In this document: positions 47,266-57,234 of the stretch, one piece after another
How the letters are laid out: each line of letters starts with the position of its first letter
Position numbering within the stretch: the stretch's first letter is position 1
DNA from: Thiosocius teredinicola
Lineage (GTDB): Bacteria > Pseudomonadota > Gammaproteobacteria > Chromatiales > Chromatiaceae
Assembly: GCF_002009425.1 (NCBI RefSeq)
Contig: NZ_CP019936.1
Coordinates: 4,699,297-4,763,296 of the forward strand
DNA length: 64,000 nt
Reading direction: 5' to 3'
Program-made: the position numbers and the translations under genes
The notes under the pieces: generated by a model
Told to the model about the DNA's origin: nothing
What the model saw: only the letters and a program-made list of their open reading frames with translations
Databases searched by the model: none

Positions 47266-47772
47266 ATGTTGAAACTCAGGGAATATCAGCTACAGGATGT
47301 TGATCAACTCGTCGCGCTCGCGGATAACGAAAACGTGTCGCGCTACATGATCGATACGTTTCCGTGTCCATACACAGAGAAGGATGCGCGCTGGTGGATC
47401 GGGCAGGGTAGTTGCGCCCCCGGCATGATCACAAGGGTGATCGAAGTCGAAGGGCAGTTGGTCGGTGGTATTGGACTGACCGAGCAGGCCGGCTGGCGCG
47501 CACATGTCGCAGAAGTAGGTTACTGGCTGGGTGAGCCCTATTGGGGAAAAGGCTACGCGACCACCGCGTTGCGACTGATGTGCGGGCATGCTTTCTCCGA
47601 GTTACAGATTCGAAAACTGTATGCGACGGTGCTCGCTCCCAATAAAGCCTCCATGCGGATTCTGTATAGATGCGGCTTTACGTTTGTCGGCGTGCTCGAA
47701 GATGAAGTAGCGAAGCATGGACGCTATTACGACATACATCTTTTTGAAAGATGCAATCCATTGGCCGAATAG
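47266..47772 (+). CDS. GNAT-family N-acetyltransferase (RimJ/RimL type)
   Basis: About 168 residues from ATG 47266. GNAT motif A (VGYWLGEPYWGKGYATTALR), preceded by motif D-like MITRVIEVEGQLVGGIGLT and followed by LYATVLAPNKASMRILYRCG (motif B), fits the RimJ/RimL group. These acetylate ribosomal-protein N-termini, antibiotics or small amines. The substrate is unknown. The ribosome-binding site is weak. A frame extending upstream to 47143 adds 41 residues without similarity. Confidence 0.88.
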   Translation: MLKLREYQLQDVDQLVALADNENVSRYMIDTFPCPYTEKDARWWIGQGSCAPGMITRVIEVEGQLVGGIGLTEQAGWRAHVAEVGYWLGEPYWGKGYATTALRLMCGHAFSELQIRKLYATVLAPNKASMRILYRCGFTFVGVLEDEVAKHGRYYDIHLFERCNPLAE

Positions 47773-47881
47773 GTACTGTCGAACAGCATCAACATGCGGC
47801 CAAAACTAGCAGGCCAGCGGTTTAGCAGTAGGCTTTTGCCGGATCGAGCCTGGATATCCGGCAGACCAATGCCGCGTCGAG

Positions 47882-48427
47882 TCAAAAGGCATTCGCGAGC
47901 AAAGCGTTACGCGCCTGTGTGATGCGCACAAACTGTTCGTTACTGCCGCCGGCATCCGGATGCGCCTTCTGTGCCAATCGTCGGAAAGCCGCTTTGATCT
48001 GGCGCGGTTCAAGCTTGCCATCGATCGGCAGCTTCAGGATCTCACGATGTCGTTGCTCGTTAGCCTGCTTGCACTGATAGGGGCGCCTTTTGTGGCCGCT
48101 CTCATCACTTGAGAAACGCGCAAACCGTTCCTTTACTCGCGCTTCAGCGGCCCGGCGCACTTTCAACGACTCCCGGCGCAGTGCTTGTTGATCTTGCTGC
48201 CACCGCTCGCGCGACATCACCATACAGGCTGCAAACCTGATGTGACCCGATACCTCTAGCTCATCGAGACTGAAGGGTCCCACCATATCGAAAGGCTCAT
48301 CGAGCCACGCGGACCTGCCGTCGCCGTCAACCTCTACGGTACCGATGCTGACCGTGGTAACAAGACCATTGGCGCCGTTCCAGATGACCCATTCCTCATC
48401 GCCTGCTGCCGCGAAGTTGTCATGCAT
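47882..48427 (-). CDS. J-domain protein with C-terminal J domain
   Basis: A 181-residue protein with a perfect GGAGGTGACG site before its ATG. The N-terminal about 110 residues have no clear domain. A charged linker leads into a C-terminal J domain: ILKLPIDGKLEPRQIKAAFR, then the HPD tripeptide in QKAHPDAGGSNEQFVRITQA. The J domain stimulates a DnaK-type Hsp70. Its C-terminal placement is typical of specialised DnaJ-like proteins, not DnaJ itself. Confidence 0.85.
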   Translation of the reverse strand: MHDNFAAAGDEEWVIWNGANGLVTTVSIGTVEVDGDGRSAWLDEPFDMVGPFSLDELEVSGHIRFAACMVMSRERWQQDQQALRRESLKVRRAAEARVKERFARFSSDESGHKRRPYQCKQANEQRHREILKLPIDGKLEPRQIKAAFRRLAQKAHPDAGGSNEQFVRITQARNALLANAF

Positions 48428-48793
48428 GCGTCACCTCCGGGCCCATGGCATCGCCGTACTCAATACACCACATCACTGCGCGGAGCCCCTTTTGGTTGCC
48501 GGTATTGTGTCGAGGTTTGCGACAATCGATAGAAGGTTTGAAAGAAACACAACAAGAATTGCCCGCTAATCGATGGATTATCATGGGGCAGGCAAATTAC
48601 ACACCAACGGCTGACATAGGTACGCAAGCCCATGAGGTCGTTCACCGGGATACCCAGCCCGGCGACTGCTATGCTTGTGGCTGCACACGCGGTCGCCGGC
48701 AAGCGGCCGCCCGCGCCAGTCAACCGAAAGCCCAGCTCTCCGGTCTGTGTCTGACGGTGTCCGTTTTGTTTCACCCAATAGAGTGCGATCCCA
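48428..48793. other. Divergent intergenic region
   Basis: 366 bp without a supported gene. Leftward it carries the ribosome-binding site of the J-domain gene. Rightward frames overlapping the next gene start have no start signals. Confidence 0.4.
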
Positions 48794-51739
48794 ATGTCGA
48801 CCAGCCGTAGCTGGAATGTTTTGTCACCCGCGTTTTTAGTGCTGGCCTTTCTTATGTCGTCTTCACAGGCGACCGCAACATCACCACAGGTCAGCGAAGA
48901 TCAGCAGGCGCTACGCGCTGCAATCGAGCGCATGAAGTCAGCACAACGCGGCCCGTTCGAACGCATCCGCTGGTTCTGCGCCGACGGTGCGGTGTTGGCG
49001 CCGGGCGAGGGGGCCTGTCGCGAACATGGCGGCGGCGTGCAGCACGGTGAATGGAACGCACAGACCAAACAACTGCGCGCCGACGGTTACTTCATCGCCA
49101 ACCTGCTCGCCGATGTGCGAGACGATGACTACGTGGGCGACCAGGCACGTCTCGAAGACCTGCGCCAACTGTTGCTCGAACGTTTCCTGATCAGCAACGA
49201 CGACGGCTGGGTGTTCCGCCAGGCGCGTTACTATCGCGGCGCCCTGCAGGCCGAAGATGAACAGGCTGGTGCGGCGCGCCTGATGCTGGCGCTCAGCGGC
49301 GACCCGCGCTGGCGTTCGCCAGCGCGCTATCTGCTACTGCGCGAAGCCGCACGCTTGCTGCCGCTCGGCGGCGAGCCCCGCGTGGCAGGCCAGGTGCGCC
49401 AGCTGGCGATTGAGATCGCCGATGCCGACCCCGGCTTCACCCCACTGCGCATCAAGATCCATGGCATTCCGGATGCCGGCGATGCCGCCATGGTGCGGCG
49501 TTATGCCAAGAGCAAAGGTCGCGAAGCGCTGGGCAAGGAATACGAGCGCCTGGCCGGCCTGCTCGATACCCTGAATGCCCCGCTGACCACGCTGCGCCAG
49601 TTGAGCGCTCTGGCGCGCGACACGCGCGACGCCGCCCTCAAACAGCAATTGCAGAGCACCGTCAGAAGCCTGCAGGATGCTGCCGACCTGCCGGCACGTC
49701 TCACCATCGCAGCGCGCGCCATGGCCGACTGGCGGCGACAGATCGAAACGCAAAGCGACCTCAAGCCGCTCAGCCGTATGCGCCTGCTGCTGGCCAGCCT
49801 CGCCATGGAACAAGAGGTTTTTGCCGTCGCCAACCAGCTTGTCGACCAGCAGGCAGGTGCCACGCGCGCCACGCAGCTGGCGTATCTCGGTGCTTTGAGC
49901 GATGCGCTCTATGGCAGCGGCCTGCTGTCGGAAAGACAGCGTGCGGCGATCGCACAACACAACAACGACCTCACGCGAGCCGCAACGCTGGCTGTCGGCG
50001 ACTATGTCAACGCGCTGCGTTATCTCGCGCGTGTGCCGCAATGGGCGCAGAACGCGCTGGAGTACCAGTTCGGTCTGAGCGTGCAACGCTGGACGGCACT
50101 GACGCCGCTGGCGGCACATCTGATTCCCGATCGGCTACGCGGCAGTCCCCTGCTTGCCTACACGCGCCTGCTCGATCGCCTGGTGCAGGACGGCAACCGC
50201 CTGGTCGGCGTGCGCCACCGCTTGTTCGACGAGGCGGTCGGTACCGGTCTGCGCGCACTCAATCCCGGGCTGCGGCGCGGCGTGTTGCTGCTGCCGCCGG
50301 CCGATGGTGCGTTCCGCCGTGATGGCATCTACCTGTTGCCGTCGACCACGCCGGAGCTGCCGCCGGTGGCCGGCATACTCACCCGCGGCGAGGGCAGTTC
50401 GCTGTCGCACGTACAGCTCTTGGCGCGCAACCTCGGCATCCCCAATGTCGTGATCGACGAACAACGCGTGGCCGCGGTGTTGAAGCACGTCGGTGAGCCG
50501 ATTGTGCTCGCCGTCAGCCCGCGCGGCGCAATCGAGATCAGCGCCGACGGTGCCCAATGGGACGCGATCTTCGGCCGCGAGGCGATCGGCGAAGACGTAG
50601 TGATCGAGCCGGACCTGGCAAAGCTCGATCTGTCACGCGCCGAGCCGCTCGCGTTGCTGGATATTCGCGCTAGGGACTCGGGCCGGATCGTCGGACCCAA
50701 GGCGGCCAACCTCGGCGAGCTGCGCAATAACTATCCGCAGGCGGTCAACCCCGGTGTGGCAATCCCGTTCGGCGTGTTCCGCCAGCTGCTCGATCAGCCG
50801 ATCGAGCCGGGTGGCCGCAGCGCGTTCGACTGGATGGCTGGTGAATATGCGCGGGTGCGTGCGATCGATGATCCGGCCGCGCAGCAGCAGGCGGTCAGCA
50901 GCATGCTGGCACGCCTGCGCGGGTGGATTGTCGCGGCCGAGCCGGGCGAGGCGTTTCGCAAGGCGTTGCGCGCCAGGATGATCGAGGTGTTCGGCGATGC
51001 CGAGCACGTCGGGGTATTCGTGCGCAGCGACACCAATGTCGAGGATCTGCCCGGCTTTACCGGCGCCGGGCTCAACCTGACGCTACCCAACGTGCAGGGT
51101 TTCGACGCGGTAGTCGATGCCGTTCGCCAGGTGTGGGCCTCGCCATTTACCGAGCGTGCCTACGCGTGGCGCCAGTCACACATGACCCAGCCGGAGCACG
51201 TCTACCCGGCGGTGTTGTTGCTCAAGACGTTCGCATCGCAGAAATCCGGCGTGCTGGTGACCACCGATGTCGACAGCGGCGACCGCCAATGGCTGACCAT
51301 CGCCGTGGGCGAGGGCGTCGGCGGGGCCGTCGAAGGCCAGGCGGTCGAAGAGCTGCGTGTGCGCCGCAGTGACGGCAAACTGCGTCTGTTGGCGCAGGCC
51401 AGTTCGCCGCTGCGTGCCGAACCGGCACCACAGGGCGGTATCCGCAAGGTGCCGGCAAGCGGGGCCGACGTTGTTCTCAGTGCCAATGAGATCGAGCAGC
51501 TGCGTGCGCTCGCCGACGACGTCGAACGGCGCTTCCCGATGCCGGTCGGCAGCGACGGTCTGCCCGCACCGGCCGACATCGAGTTCGGCTTCGCCGACGG
51601 GCAACTCGCGCTGTTCCAGATCCGCCCGTTCGTCGAGAGCCTGCGCGCGCGCCGCAGCGAGTACCTGATCAATATGGACAGGCAGGGAAGTGACGCCGCC
51701 CAGCCGGTGGACCTCGGCGCCGCGCCAGCCACACAATGA
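48794..51739 (+). CDS. Exported PEP/pyruvate-binding-domain protein (PEP synthase-like)
   Basis: A 981-residue protein. The N-terminus is a signal peptide (VLSPAFLVLAFLMSSSQATA). The first about 480 residues are helical and unassigned. A PEP-utilising swivelling domain follows near 520-590, with the phospho-histidine candidate in RGEGSSLSHVQLLARN (about residue 540). The ATP-grasp PPDK_N domain then spans about 625-965 (GRIVGPKAANLGEL, FVRSDTNVEDLPGF, ending LALFQIRPF). The order is swapped relative to PEP synthase and the C-terminal PEP domain is missing. Export of an ATP-grasp protein is odd. Confidence 0.82.
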   Translation: MSTSRSWNVLSPAFLVLAFLMSSSQATATSPQVSEDQQALRAAIERMKSAQRGPFERIRWFCADGAVLAPGEGACREHGGGVQHGEWNAQTKQLRADGYFIANLLADVRDDDYVGDQARLEDLRQLLLERFLISNDDGWVFRQARYYRGALQAEDEQAGAARLMLALSGDPRWRSPARYLLLREAARLLPLGGEPRVAGQVRQLAIEIADADPGFTPLRIKIHGIPDAGDAAMVRRYAKSKGREALGKEYERLAGLLDTLNAPLTTLRQLSALARDTRDAALKQQLQSTVRSLQDAADLPARLTIAARAMADWRRQIETQSDLKPLSRMRLLLASLAMEQEVFAVANQLVDQQAGATRATQLAYLGALSDALYGSGLLSERQRAAIAQHNNDLTRAATLAVGDYVNALRYLARVPQWAQNALEYQFGLSVQRWTALTPLAAHLIPDRLRGSPLLAYTRLLDRLVQDGNRLVGVRHRLFDEAVGTGLRALNPGLRRGVLLLPPADGAFRRDGIYLLPSTTPELPPVAGILTRGEGSSLSHVQLLARNLGIPNVVIDEQRVAAVLKHVGEPIVLAVSPRGAIEISADGAQWDAIFGREAIGEDVVIEPDLAKLDLSRAEPLALLDIRARDSGRIVGPKAANLGELRNNYPQAVNPGVAIPFGVFRQLLDQPIEPGGRSAFDWMAGEYARVRAIDDPAAQQQAVSSMLARLRGWIVAAEPGEAFRKALRARMIEVFGDAEHVGVFVRSDTNVEDLPGFTGAGLNLTLPNVQGFDAVVDAVRQVWASPFTERAYAWRQSHMTQPEHVYPAVLLLKTFASQKSGVLVTTDVDSGDRQWLTIAVGEGVGGAVEGQAVEELRVRRSDGKLRLLAQASSPLRAEPAPQGGIRKVPASGADVVLSANEIEQLRALADDVERRFPMPVGSDGLPAPADIEFGFADGQLALFQIRPFVESLRARRSEYLINMDRQGSDAAQPVDLGAAPATQ

Positions 51740-51795
51740 TCAGATCGAGCTGCCGCCACGCGGCGGCCCGACGTGATGCCTACGAGGACAACATG

Positions 51796-53082
51796 ATGAT
51801 CACATACCGATCAACGGCGCCGCTGTTGGCGCTCACCCTGCTGGCTGCCTCGGCGGGCCCGGTGGGCGCCTATCCGATCGATGCCTACCCCGAAACCGGC
51901 ATCGCCCGCCTGGAGGGATTCCGTCTCGCCCAAGAGGGCAAGGTGAAAGGCAACCGCCTGCCACCCGGCGCACAGCTGAAAACCGCTGACATCCAGCTGC
52001 GCCTGCTGGACCAGCCGGACTTCGAGATACCGCAACCCGATGCCGCGCTCACCAAGCGGGTGACGGCGATGCTGGGCGCGGAGGCCAGGGATTACAGCAT
52101 CAGCGTGCTCGATCTGAGCGACCCGGCCAAGCCGTTGTATATCGAACACAACGGTTCATTGCCGCGCAATCCCGGCAGCGTCGGCAAATTGATGGTCGCC
52201 CTGGCGTTGTTCCAGACGCTGGCCGACCTCTACCCGGACGACATCGAGGCGCGCAAACGGGTATTGCGCGAAGCACAGGTGACGGTCGACAACTTCATCC
52301 ACTCCGAGCATCACGAGGTGCCGATGTGGATGCCCGAGCAGAACCGCATGCCACGGCGCAAGTTGCGCGAGGGCGACACCGCGAACCTGTGGTCGTTCTG
52401 CGACTGGATGCTGTCGGCCAGCTCGAACGGTGCGGCGACCATGGTGATCAAGCAGGTGGTGCTGCTGCGACATTTCGGCATCGACTACCCGGTTGAGCCG
52501 GCACGCGCCCAGGCCTTTCTTCGCGAAACGCCGGTCAAGGAACTGAGCGAGCTGCTGATCGGCGCGTTGACCGAGCCGGTAACGCGCAACGGACTGGACG
52601 TGGAGCGGCTACGGCAGGGCAGCTTCTTCAGCCACAACGCCAAGCGTGCCATACCCGGCAAGAACAGTGTCGCGACCACGCACGAGTTGATGCGCTATCT
52701 GGTGAAGTTGGAGCAGGGCAAGCTGGTCGACGCCTGGTCGAGCCTGGAGATCAAGCGTTTGCTGTATATGACGCAGCGGCGTATCCGCTACGCCTCGTCG
52801 CCGGCGCTCAGCGATGCGGCCGTGTTCTTCAAGTCCGGCTCGCTGTACCGCTGCAAGCCGGAACCGGACTTCGTCTGTCGCAAATATCAGGGCAACGTCG
52901 AGAACCTGATGAACTCCGTCGCCATCGTCGAATCGCCGGCCGGTGCGCCACGCTATTACTACATGGTCGCTATCACGTCGAACGTGAAGAAGAAAAACTC
53001 AGCCGCCGAGCATCAGGCACTCGCTACCCGTTTGCACGCTTTGCTGAAAGGCTTGCGGCCCGCGTCGGACGTTCGAGAATGA
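51796..53082 (+). CDS. Serine hydrolase, beta-lactamase/transpeptidase fold
   Basis: About 428 residues with a signal peptide (STAPLLALTLLAASAGPVGA). The penicillin-binding motifs are present: NPGSVGKLMVALAL (SxxK), LSASSNGAAT (SxN) and FFKSGSLYRC (KSG). Large inserts make it longer than class A beta-lactamases. It may cut peptidoglycan peptides or act as an esterase. The start at 51796 is chosen for its distance from AGGA. Its last 59 bp overlap the convergent hydrolase gene. Confidence 0.85.
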   Translation: MITYRSTAPLLALTLLAASAGPVGAYPIDAYPETGIARLEGFRLAQEGKVKGNRLPPGAQLKTADIQLRLLDQPDFEIPQPDAALTKRVTAMLGAEARDYSISVLDLSDPAKPLYIEHNGSLPRNPGSVGKLMVALALFQTLADLYPDDIEARKRVLREAQVTVDNFIHSEHHEVPMWMPEQNRMPRRKLREGDTANLWSFCDWMLSASSNGAATMVIKQVVLLRHFGIDYPVEPARAQAFLRETPVKELSELLIGALTEPVTRNGLDVERLRQGSFFSHNAKRAIPGKNSVATTHELMRYLVKLEQGKLVDAWSSLEIKRLLYMTQRRIRYASSPALSDAAVFFKSGSLYRCKPEPDFVCRKYQGNVENLMNSVAIVESPAGAPRYYYMVAITSNVKKKNSAAEHQALATRLHALLKGLRPASDVRE

Positions 53083-53938
53083 TGGTGTCGAGTTCGGCAA
53101 TCAGGTTCTTCAGCCACTCGCCGCCCTTGGCATTCTGTGCCAGCGCCACGGCGATATAGGTGCGCCCGGCATGCTCGACGATCGCGCTGTCGGCGTGCCA
53201 TTGACGCCAGGTACCCGACTTGCGATAGATCTGGGCATCCGGTGACGTCTCCATCAGGCCCTTGACGAACTTGTGGCGGATCCCCGGATCACCGAGCATC
53301 TTCTTCATCTCGTGCGACAGCTTGGGCGATACCAACTGCCCGGTCTGCAGCAGGTAATAGAAGCGCGCCACCTGGAAGCTGGTAGCACCATGCGACAGGT
53401 TGTGCAGCGGGTCGCGCTTGTAGGCCGCACCTTTCGCATACTCTTTACCGACCCACAGGCCGCCGTTGTAACGCTTGTCGTACAGGCGATACTTGGGCGA
53501 GGCAAGCAGCTTGGTGATGTAGCTGCGGCCGACACGATGGATCAGCTCGGTCGCCGCGGTGTTCGACGAGAAGCGGATCATGTTGGTCATCAACTCACGA
53601 TTCTCGTCATTGAATTTCAAGCGGCCTTCATGGACACGCTCGAATGCCGCTAACAGAATAGCGATCTTCGGCAGACTCGCCGCATACATCATATGATCGC
53701 CATTGACCTGGGCCAGGCGTGGATGGTGCGGGTCGGTAATGTCGACCAGCGATACCGCCAGTTCACCGCGACGTACGGCAGCACCCAGTTTGAGATGCTC
53801 GATGCGGGACTCCAACACCGTCTGCAGTTCACTGTCCCGGGCGTGGCGAAGGGTTGGGTAAGTATCGGTTGATGTATCGGCGAATACGTTGAAGGAAAAA
53901 GTCAGAGCAAGGCTCACTACGATTAGCAGTCGCGCCAT
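53024..53938 (-). CDS. Serine hydrolase, class A beta-lactamase-like
   Basis: About 304 residues starting MARLLIVVSLALTFSFNVFA (signal peptide). Motifs: YAASLPKIAILLAAFERV (SxxK), RFSSNTAATELIHRVG (SxN) and YRKSGTWRQWHADSAIVEH (KSG/T). It resembles class A beta-lactamases without a clear Glu166 omega-loop motif, so a peptidase or esterase role is as likely. A longer upstream frame overlaps the divergent nucleotide-transporter gene and is not credible. Same superfamily as the neighbouring gene on the other strand. Confidence 0.86.
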   Translation of the reverse strand: MARLLIVVSLALTFSFNVFADTSTDTYPTLRHARDSELQTVLESRIEHLKLGAAVRRGELAVSLVDITDPHHPRLAQVNGDHMMYAASLPKIAILLAAFERVHEGRLKFNDENRELMTNMIRFSSNTAATELIHRVGRSYITKLLASPKYRLYDKRYNGGLWVGKEYAKGAAYKRDPLHNLSHGATSFQVARFYYLLQTGQLVSPKLSHEMKKMLGDPGIRHKFVKGLMETSPDAQIYRKSGTWRQWHADSAIVEHAGRTYIAVALAQNAKGGEWLKNLIAELDTIILERPTRAASLSAKRANG

Positions 53939-53999
53939 TTTGTGCAGTACCTGATTTCCGAAGCCGCGGGCAATAGTATCCAAATGTGTATTAAAGGCA

Positions 54000-55286
54000 A
54001 TGAGTAGTTCGCAACTTGGTAGTAAAACTTTATTTAAGTCTTTGCTGCTGTTCATAAATTTCTTCCTCATCATCGCCGCTTTGTATCACCTGAAACCGGC
54101 CAGTCGGGCGGTTTTCGTTACCGCTTTGAGTTCGGAGCAGCTCCCCTACGTATGGATAGCGACCGCGCTATGCCTCGGCTTGATTATTTCGGTGTACTAC
54201 CGGATCGTCGCGCGTTTCGGGCGAATCCAGGTTGTTTTGGGTACCTGCTCGACAATCATCGCGATTCTGGTGTCTTTCTACCCGGCGATGCAGGCGCCAG
54301 ACCGGGTTCTGGCCTTTGGCTTTTACATCTTCGTCGACATCCTGAGCGTGATCCTGGTCGAGCAGTTCTGGAGCCTGACCAACACCGTGTACACGCCGCA
54401 GCAGGGCAAACGTTGGTACGGCCTGATTGCGACCGGTGGTCTGCTTGGCGGTATCGCCGGCGGGGCACTGTCGTCGTTCTGGATAAAGCAGGCCGGCCTG
54501 CAAACGATGGATCTGCTGCTGATCACTGCGCTGATCCTGGTGCTGTTGATGCTGCTCACACTGGTGATGGGGCGCGCCGGCATGTACCACGAGTACCGCG
54601 GCGTGCGCGACGATGAACGATCCGACAACAGCGGCTGGCGCGCGATTCTGGGTCACCGCTACCTACTGCTGATCGCGGTGCTGCTGCTGTTGGCGCAGAT
54701 GGTAGAGCCGCTGGTCGAGTACCAGTTTATGAGCGCCGTCGAGGCCAGCGTCACGAATCTGGAGGCACGCACCGCCTACCTGGGCGACTTCTTCAGCCTG
54801 CTCAGCGGCGTGGCGATCGGTATCAACCTGCTGATCACGCCGCTGGTACATCGCCTGTTCGGCGCGGTCGGCGGTCTGTTGGCCCAGCCCACGGCGGTGT
54901 TTGTGGCCAGCTTGAATTACATGGCGTCACCGTCGTTGAACGCCGGTGCGGCGTTGAAGATCGCCGACCGCGGTCTGTCGTATTCGATCAATCGCGCCTC
55001 CAAAGAACTGCTGTATGTGCCGATCGATCCGCTGCTGATCTACCAGGCCAAAGCCTGGATCGACATGTTCGGTTATCGGCTGTTCAAGGTGCTGGGCTCG
55101 ATGTTGATCCTGTTGCTGACCCAGTGGCTGCCGTGGACGATCGGCGCCGTGCAGCTCGGCTGGCTGGTGTTGCTGGTCTGTGTAGTGTGGGGCTTTGCGC
55201 TGATTGCGCTGCACTATGAGTATCGAAAGGTGCGTGCGGCGGCAGCCGAAGTTGCGGCGCGCGAACTGAGTAAGTCGGTCGCCTGA
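54000..55286 (+). CDS. ADP/ATP-carrier-type (Npt/TLC family) nucleotide transporter
   Basis: A 428-residue membrane protein with 11-12 helices. The N-terminal TLFKSLLLFINFFLIIAALYHLKP and VEQFWSLTNTVYTPQQGKRWYGL, with GLIATGGLLGG, match the bacterial ATP:ADP antiporter-like (TLC/Npt) family. The second half contains YQFMSAVEAS and DRGLSYSINRASKELLYVPI. True energy-parasite carriers are found in Rickettsia and Chlamydia, but free-living members also occur with unknown function. It is divergent from the serine hydrolase. Confidence 0.85.
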   Translation: MSSSQLGSKTLFKSLLLFINFFLIIAALYHLKPASRAVFVTALSSEQLPYVWIATALCLGLIISVYYRIVARFGRIQVVLGTCSTIIAILVSFYPAMQAPDRVLAFGFYIFVDILSVILVEQFWSLTNTVYTPQQGKRWYGLIATGGLLGGIAGGALSSFWIKQAGLQTMDLLLITALILVLLMLLTLVMGRAGMYHEYRGVRDDERSDNSGWRAILGHRYLLLIAVLLLLAQMVEPLVEYQFMSAVEASVTNLEARTAYLGDFFSLLSGVAIGINLLITPLVHRLFGAVGGLLAQPTAVFVASLNYMASPSLNAGAALKIADRGLSYSINRASKELLYVPIDPLLIYQAKAWIDMFGYRLFKVLGSMLILLLTQWLPWTIGAVQLGWLVLLVCVVWGFALIALHYEYRKVRAAAAEVAARELSKSVA

Positions 55287-55451
55287 ACTTCCCTGCCTCT
55301 GGCAACACGATGCCGGGATCCAGGGAAGATCCATTGCGGGATGCGAAGCGACTCATTGATCCGGCCAACGGCGAGAACGTCTCGCACGTCACGACTGGTA
55401 CTTTTCCGTTTAGGTGGACCGGACGAAAAGTTCGCTGATGAAAATAGCCGG

Positions 55452-57056
55452 CTAACTACGGCGTCGATGCTGATGCAGTTCCTCGACGAAGCCACGCCCC
55501 GCATCCGTATGAAGGTCATAGGCGAACTCGACGCCGGCCGCCCGCAGCGACTCGGCCTCTTCCGGGTAGCGCATCGTGGCCGCGAGACGTCCGCGGTAGC
55601 GCTGGTCGCGCAGTCTCTCCGCCGCAGACAAATTTGCCTTATGTGCAGGGAGCGCCAGGATGATCCAATCGACCTCGGACAACAGTCCCGGCACGCGCGA
55701 CCAGAAATCGGCATTGGTGCCATCGCCGACAATCACATTGCGTCCGACCTTTTGGTGTTCGCCAACCTTGGGCTCGTCGGTATCGACCCCCAGGATGCGG
55801 CCGTTATGGTCGGCAGCCAATGAATCGTAGATGGACGTGCCGACGCGGCCCATTCCGAAGACAACGACCTCGGTGCGTGGCAACGTGATTTCGGCGTCTA
55901 CCGCCAGACGCTCGCGACGCTCAAAGCGTTTGATCTGGGAATGCCACCGTGCATAGAAACGGTCACCCTTTGTTGCCAAGGGTGCCGAGATGGCAAATGA
56001 TAGCGACAACGCGATGGCAAACACGGCAAGCCACTGGGGTGGCAACCAGCCCGCCGCCGTGGCAATGGTGCCGACGATCAAACCGAACTCGCTGTAATTG
56101 GCGAGGTTCAACGATGCTTGCCAGGCAGTTCGGGCACGCAGTTTGAATAGCGTGAACAATCCAAAATAACATGCCGACTTGAACGGTAGAAACGCCAAAA
56201 GGCAAAGCGCCACCACCAGTTCATTCCAGCCGGGCAGGGCTGTCATTCCGACCGTCAGAAAAAAGCCGACAAGAAAGAGTTCTTTGAAACCAAGCAATGC
56301 CTTGGCCAGCTCGTTGGCCTTGGGATGCGACGCCAGCAACATACCGACCAACAACGCACCCAAGTCGCCTTTCAGTTCAACCATTTCGAAAACGTCGGCC
56401 CCGCCAACAGCAAGGACGATACCGAAAAGCAGCAGCAACTCACCGTGGCCGGTCAGCGACAGCAGCTTGTGCAGCAGGTGTCTCAGCGGGATCAGTAACA
56501 ACAGGCCGAGCGCCCAGATACTCGGCAGCTTGCCCGCGGTCACCGCTATGAACGCGACGGCGGCGATGTCTTGAATGATCAGTACACCGATCGATACGCG
56601 GGCATGGCGTGTTGTGCTGGCGCCGATCTCGTCGAGTATCTTGACCGCAAACACGGTGCTCGAAAACGTCAATGCAAAGCCGATGATCAATGCCGTGCGA
56701 ACGTCGAGATCGGTGAGCAACTGCAGACCGGCCAGTGCCAGCAGCATCACGAAGGCCGTCATCAGCAACATGACCGCCACGAGGTGCAAGGTAGCGACAC
56801 CCCAAACCTCCGGTCGCATCAGCGACTGCAGGCGCAGTTTGAGACCGATAGAGAACAACAACAAGGTAACGCCGAGATCAGCGGTGACTCGCAGGAACTC
56901 GCCGGCCTCGGCACCGGCGGCGTGCAACACGAATCCGGCGCCCAGAAAACCGACTAACGGTGGCAATCCGACACGCGTTGCCACGAAACCGCACAGGAAC
57001 GCTATGGCGATCCATAAAGCGTCTTGCGGATCAATAGCGAGGAGAATCGAATCCAT
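55452..57056 (-). CDS. Cation:proton antiporter with TrkA-N domain (KefB/YbaL-like)
   Basis: A 534-residue inner-membrane protein. Twelve or so helices of the CPA2 fold fill residues 1-390, with the conserved GFLGAGFVLH and LGVTLLLFSIGLKLRL. A cytosolic RCK/TrkA-N domain follows: TEVVVFGMGRVGTSIYDSLA, then GDGTNADFW and DWIILALPAHKANLS, which bind nucleotide. Family members extrude K+ or Na+ in exchange for protons and respond to redox or NAD(H). The next gene cluster handles NAD. Confidence 0.93.
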   Translation of the reverse strand: MDSILLAIDPQDALWIAIAFLCGFVATRVGLPPLVGFLGAGFVLHAAGAEAGEFLRVTADLGVTLLLFSIGLKLRLQSLMRPEVWGVATLHLVAVMLLMTAFVMLLALAGLQLLTDLDVRTALIIGFALTFSSTVFAVKILDEIGASTTRHARVSIGVLIIQDIAAVAFIAVTAGKLPSIWALGLLLLIPLRHLLHKLLSLTGHGELLLLFGIVLAVGGADVFEMVELKGDLGALLVGMLLASHPKANELAKALLGFKELFLVGFFLTVGMTALPGWNELVVALCLLAFLPFKSACYFGLFTLFKLRARTAWQASLNLANYSEFGLIVGTIATAAGWLPPQWLAVFAIALSLSFAISAPLATKGDRFYARWHSQIKRFERRERLAVDAEITLPRTEVVVFGMGRVGTSIYDSLAADHNGRILGVDTDEPKVGEHQKVGRNVIVGDGTNADFWSRVPGLLSEVDWIILALPAHKANLSAAERLRDQRYRGRLAATMRYPEEAESLRAAGVEFAYDLHTDAGRGFVEELHQHRRRS

Positions 57057-57234
57057 AGCAGGAACAAGTATAGATGACGCGCCCCTAAGCCCGCCGCGAG
57101 GTGAAGCGGTCGCCGCTGGCTACGGACGTTCGCATATGACGATGAGCGCATCGCACAACCATCGTCTGCGCCGTTCCGATCGGAACGCCGGCACCGATGG
57201 CGATGAAGCCGTAAGTACCGGCGCAGATCCGGTT

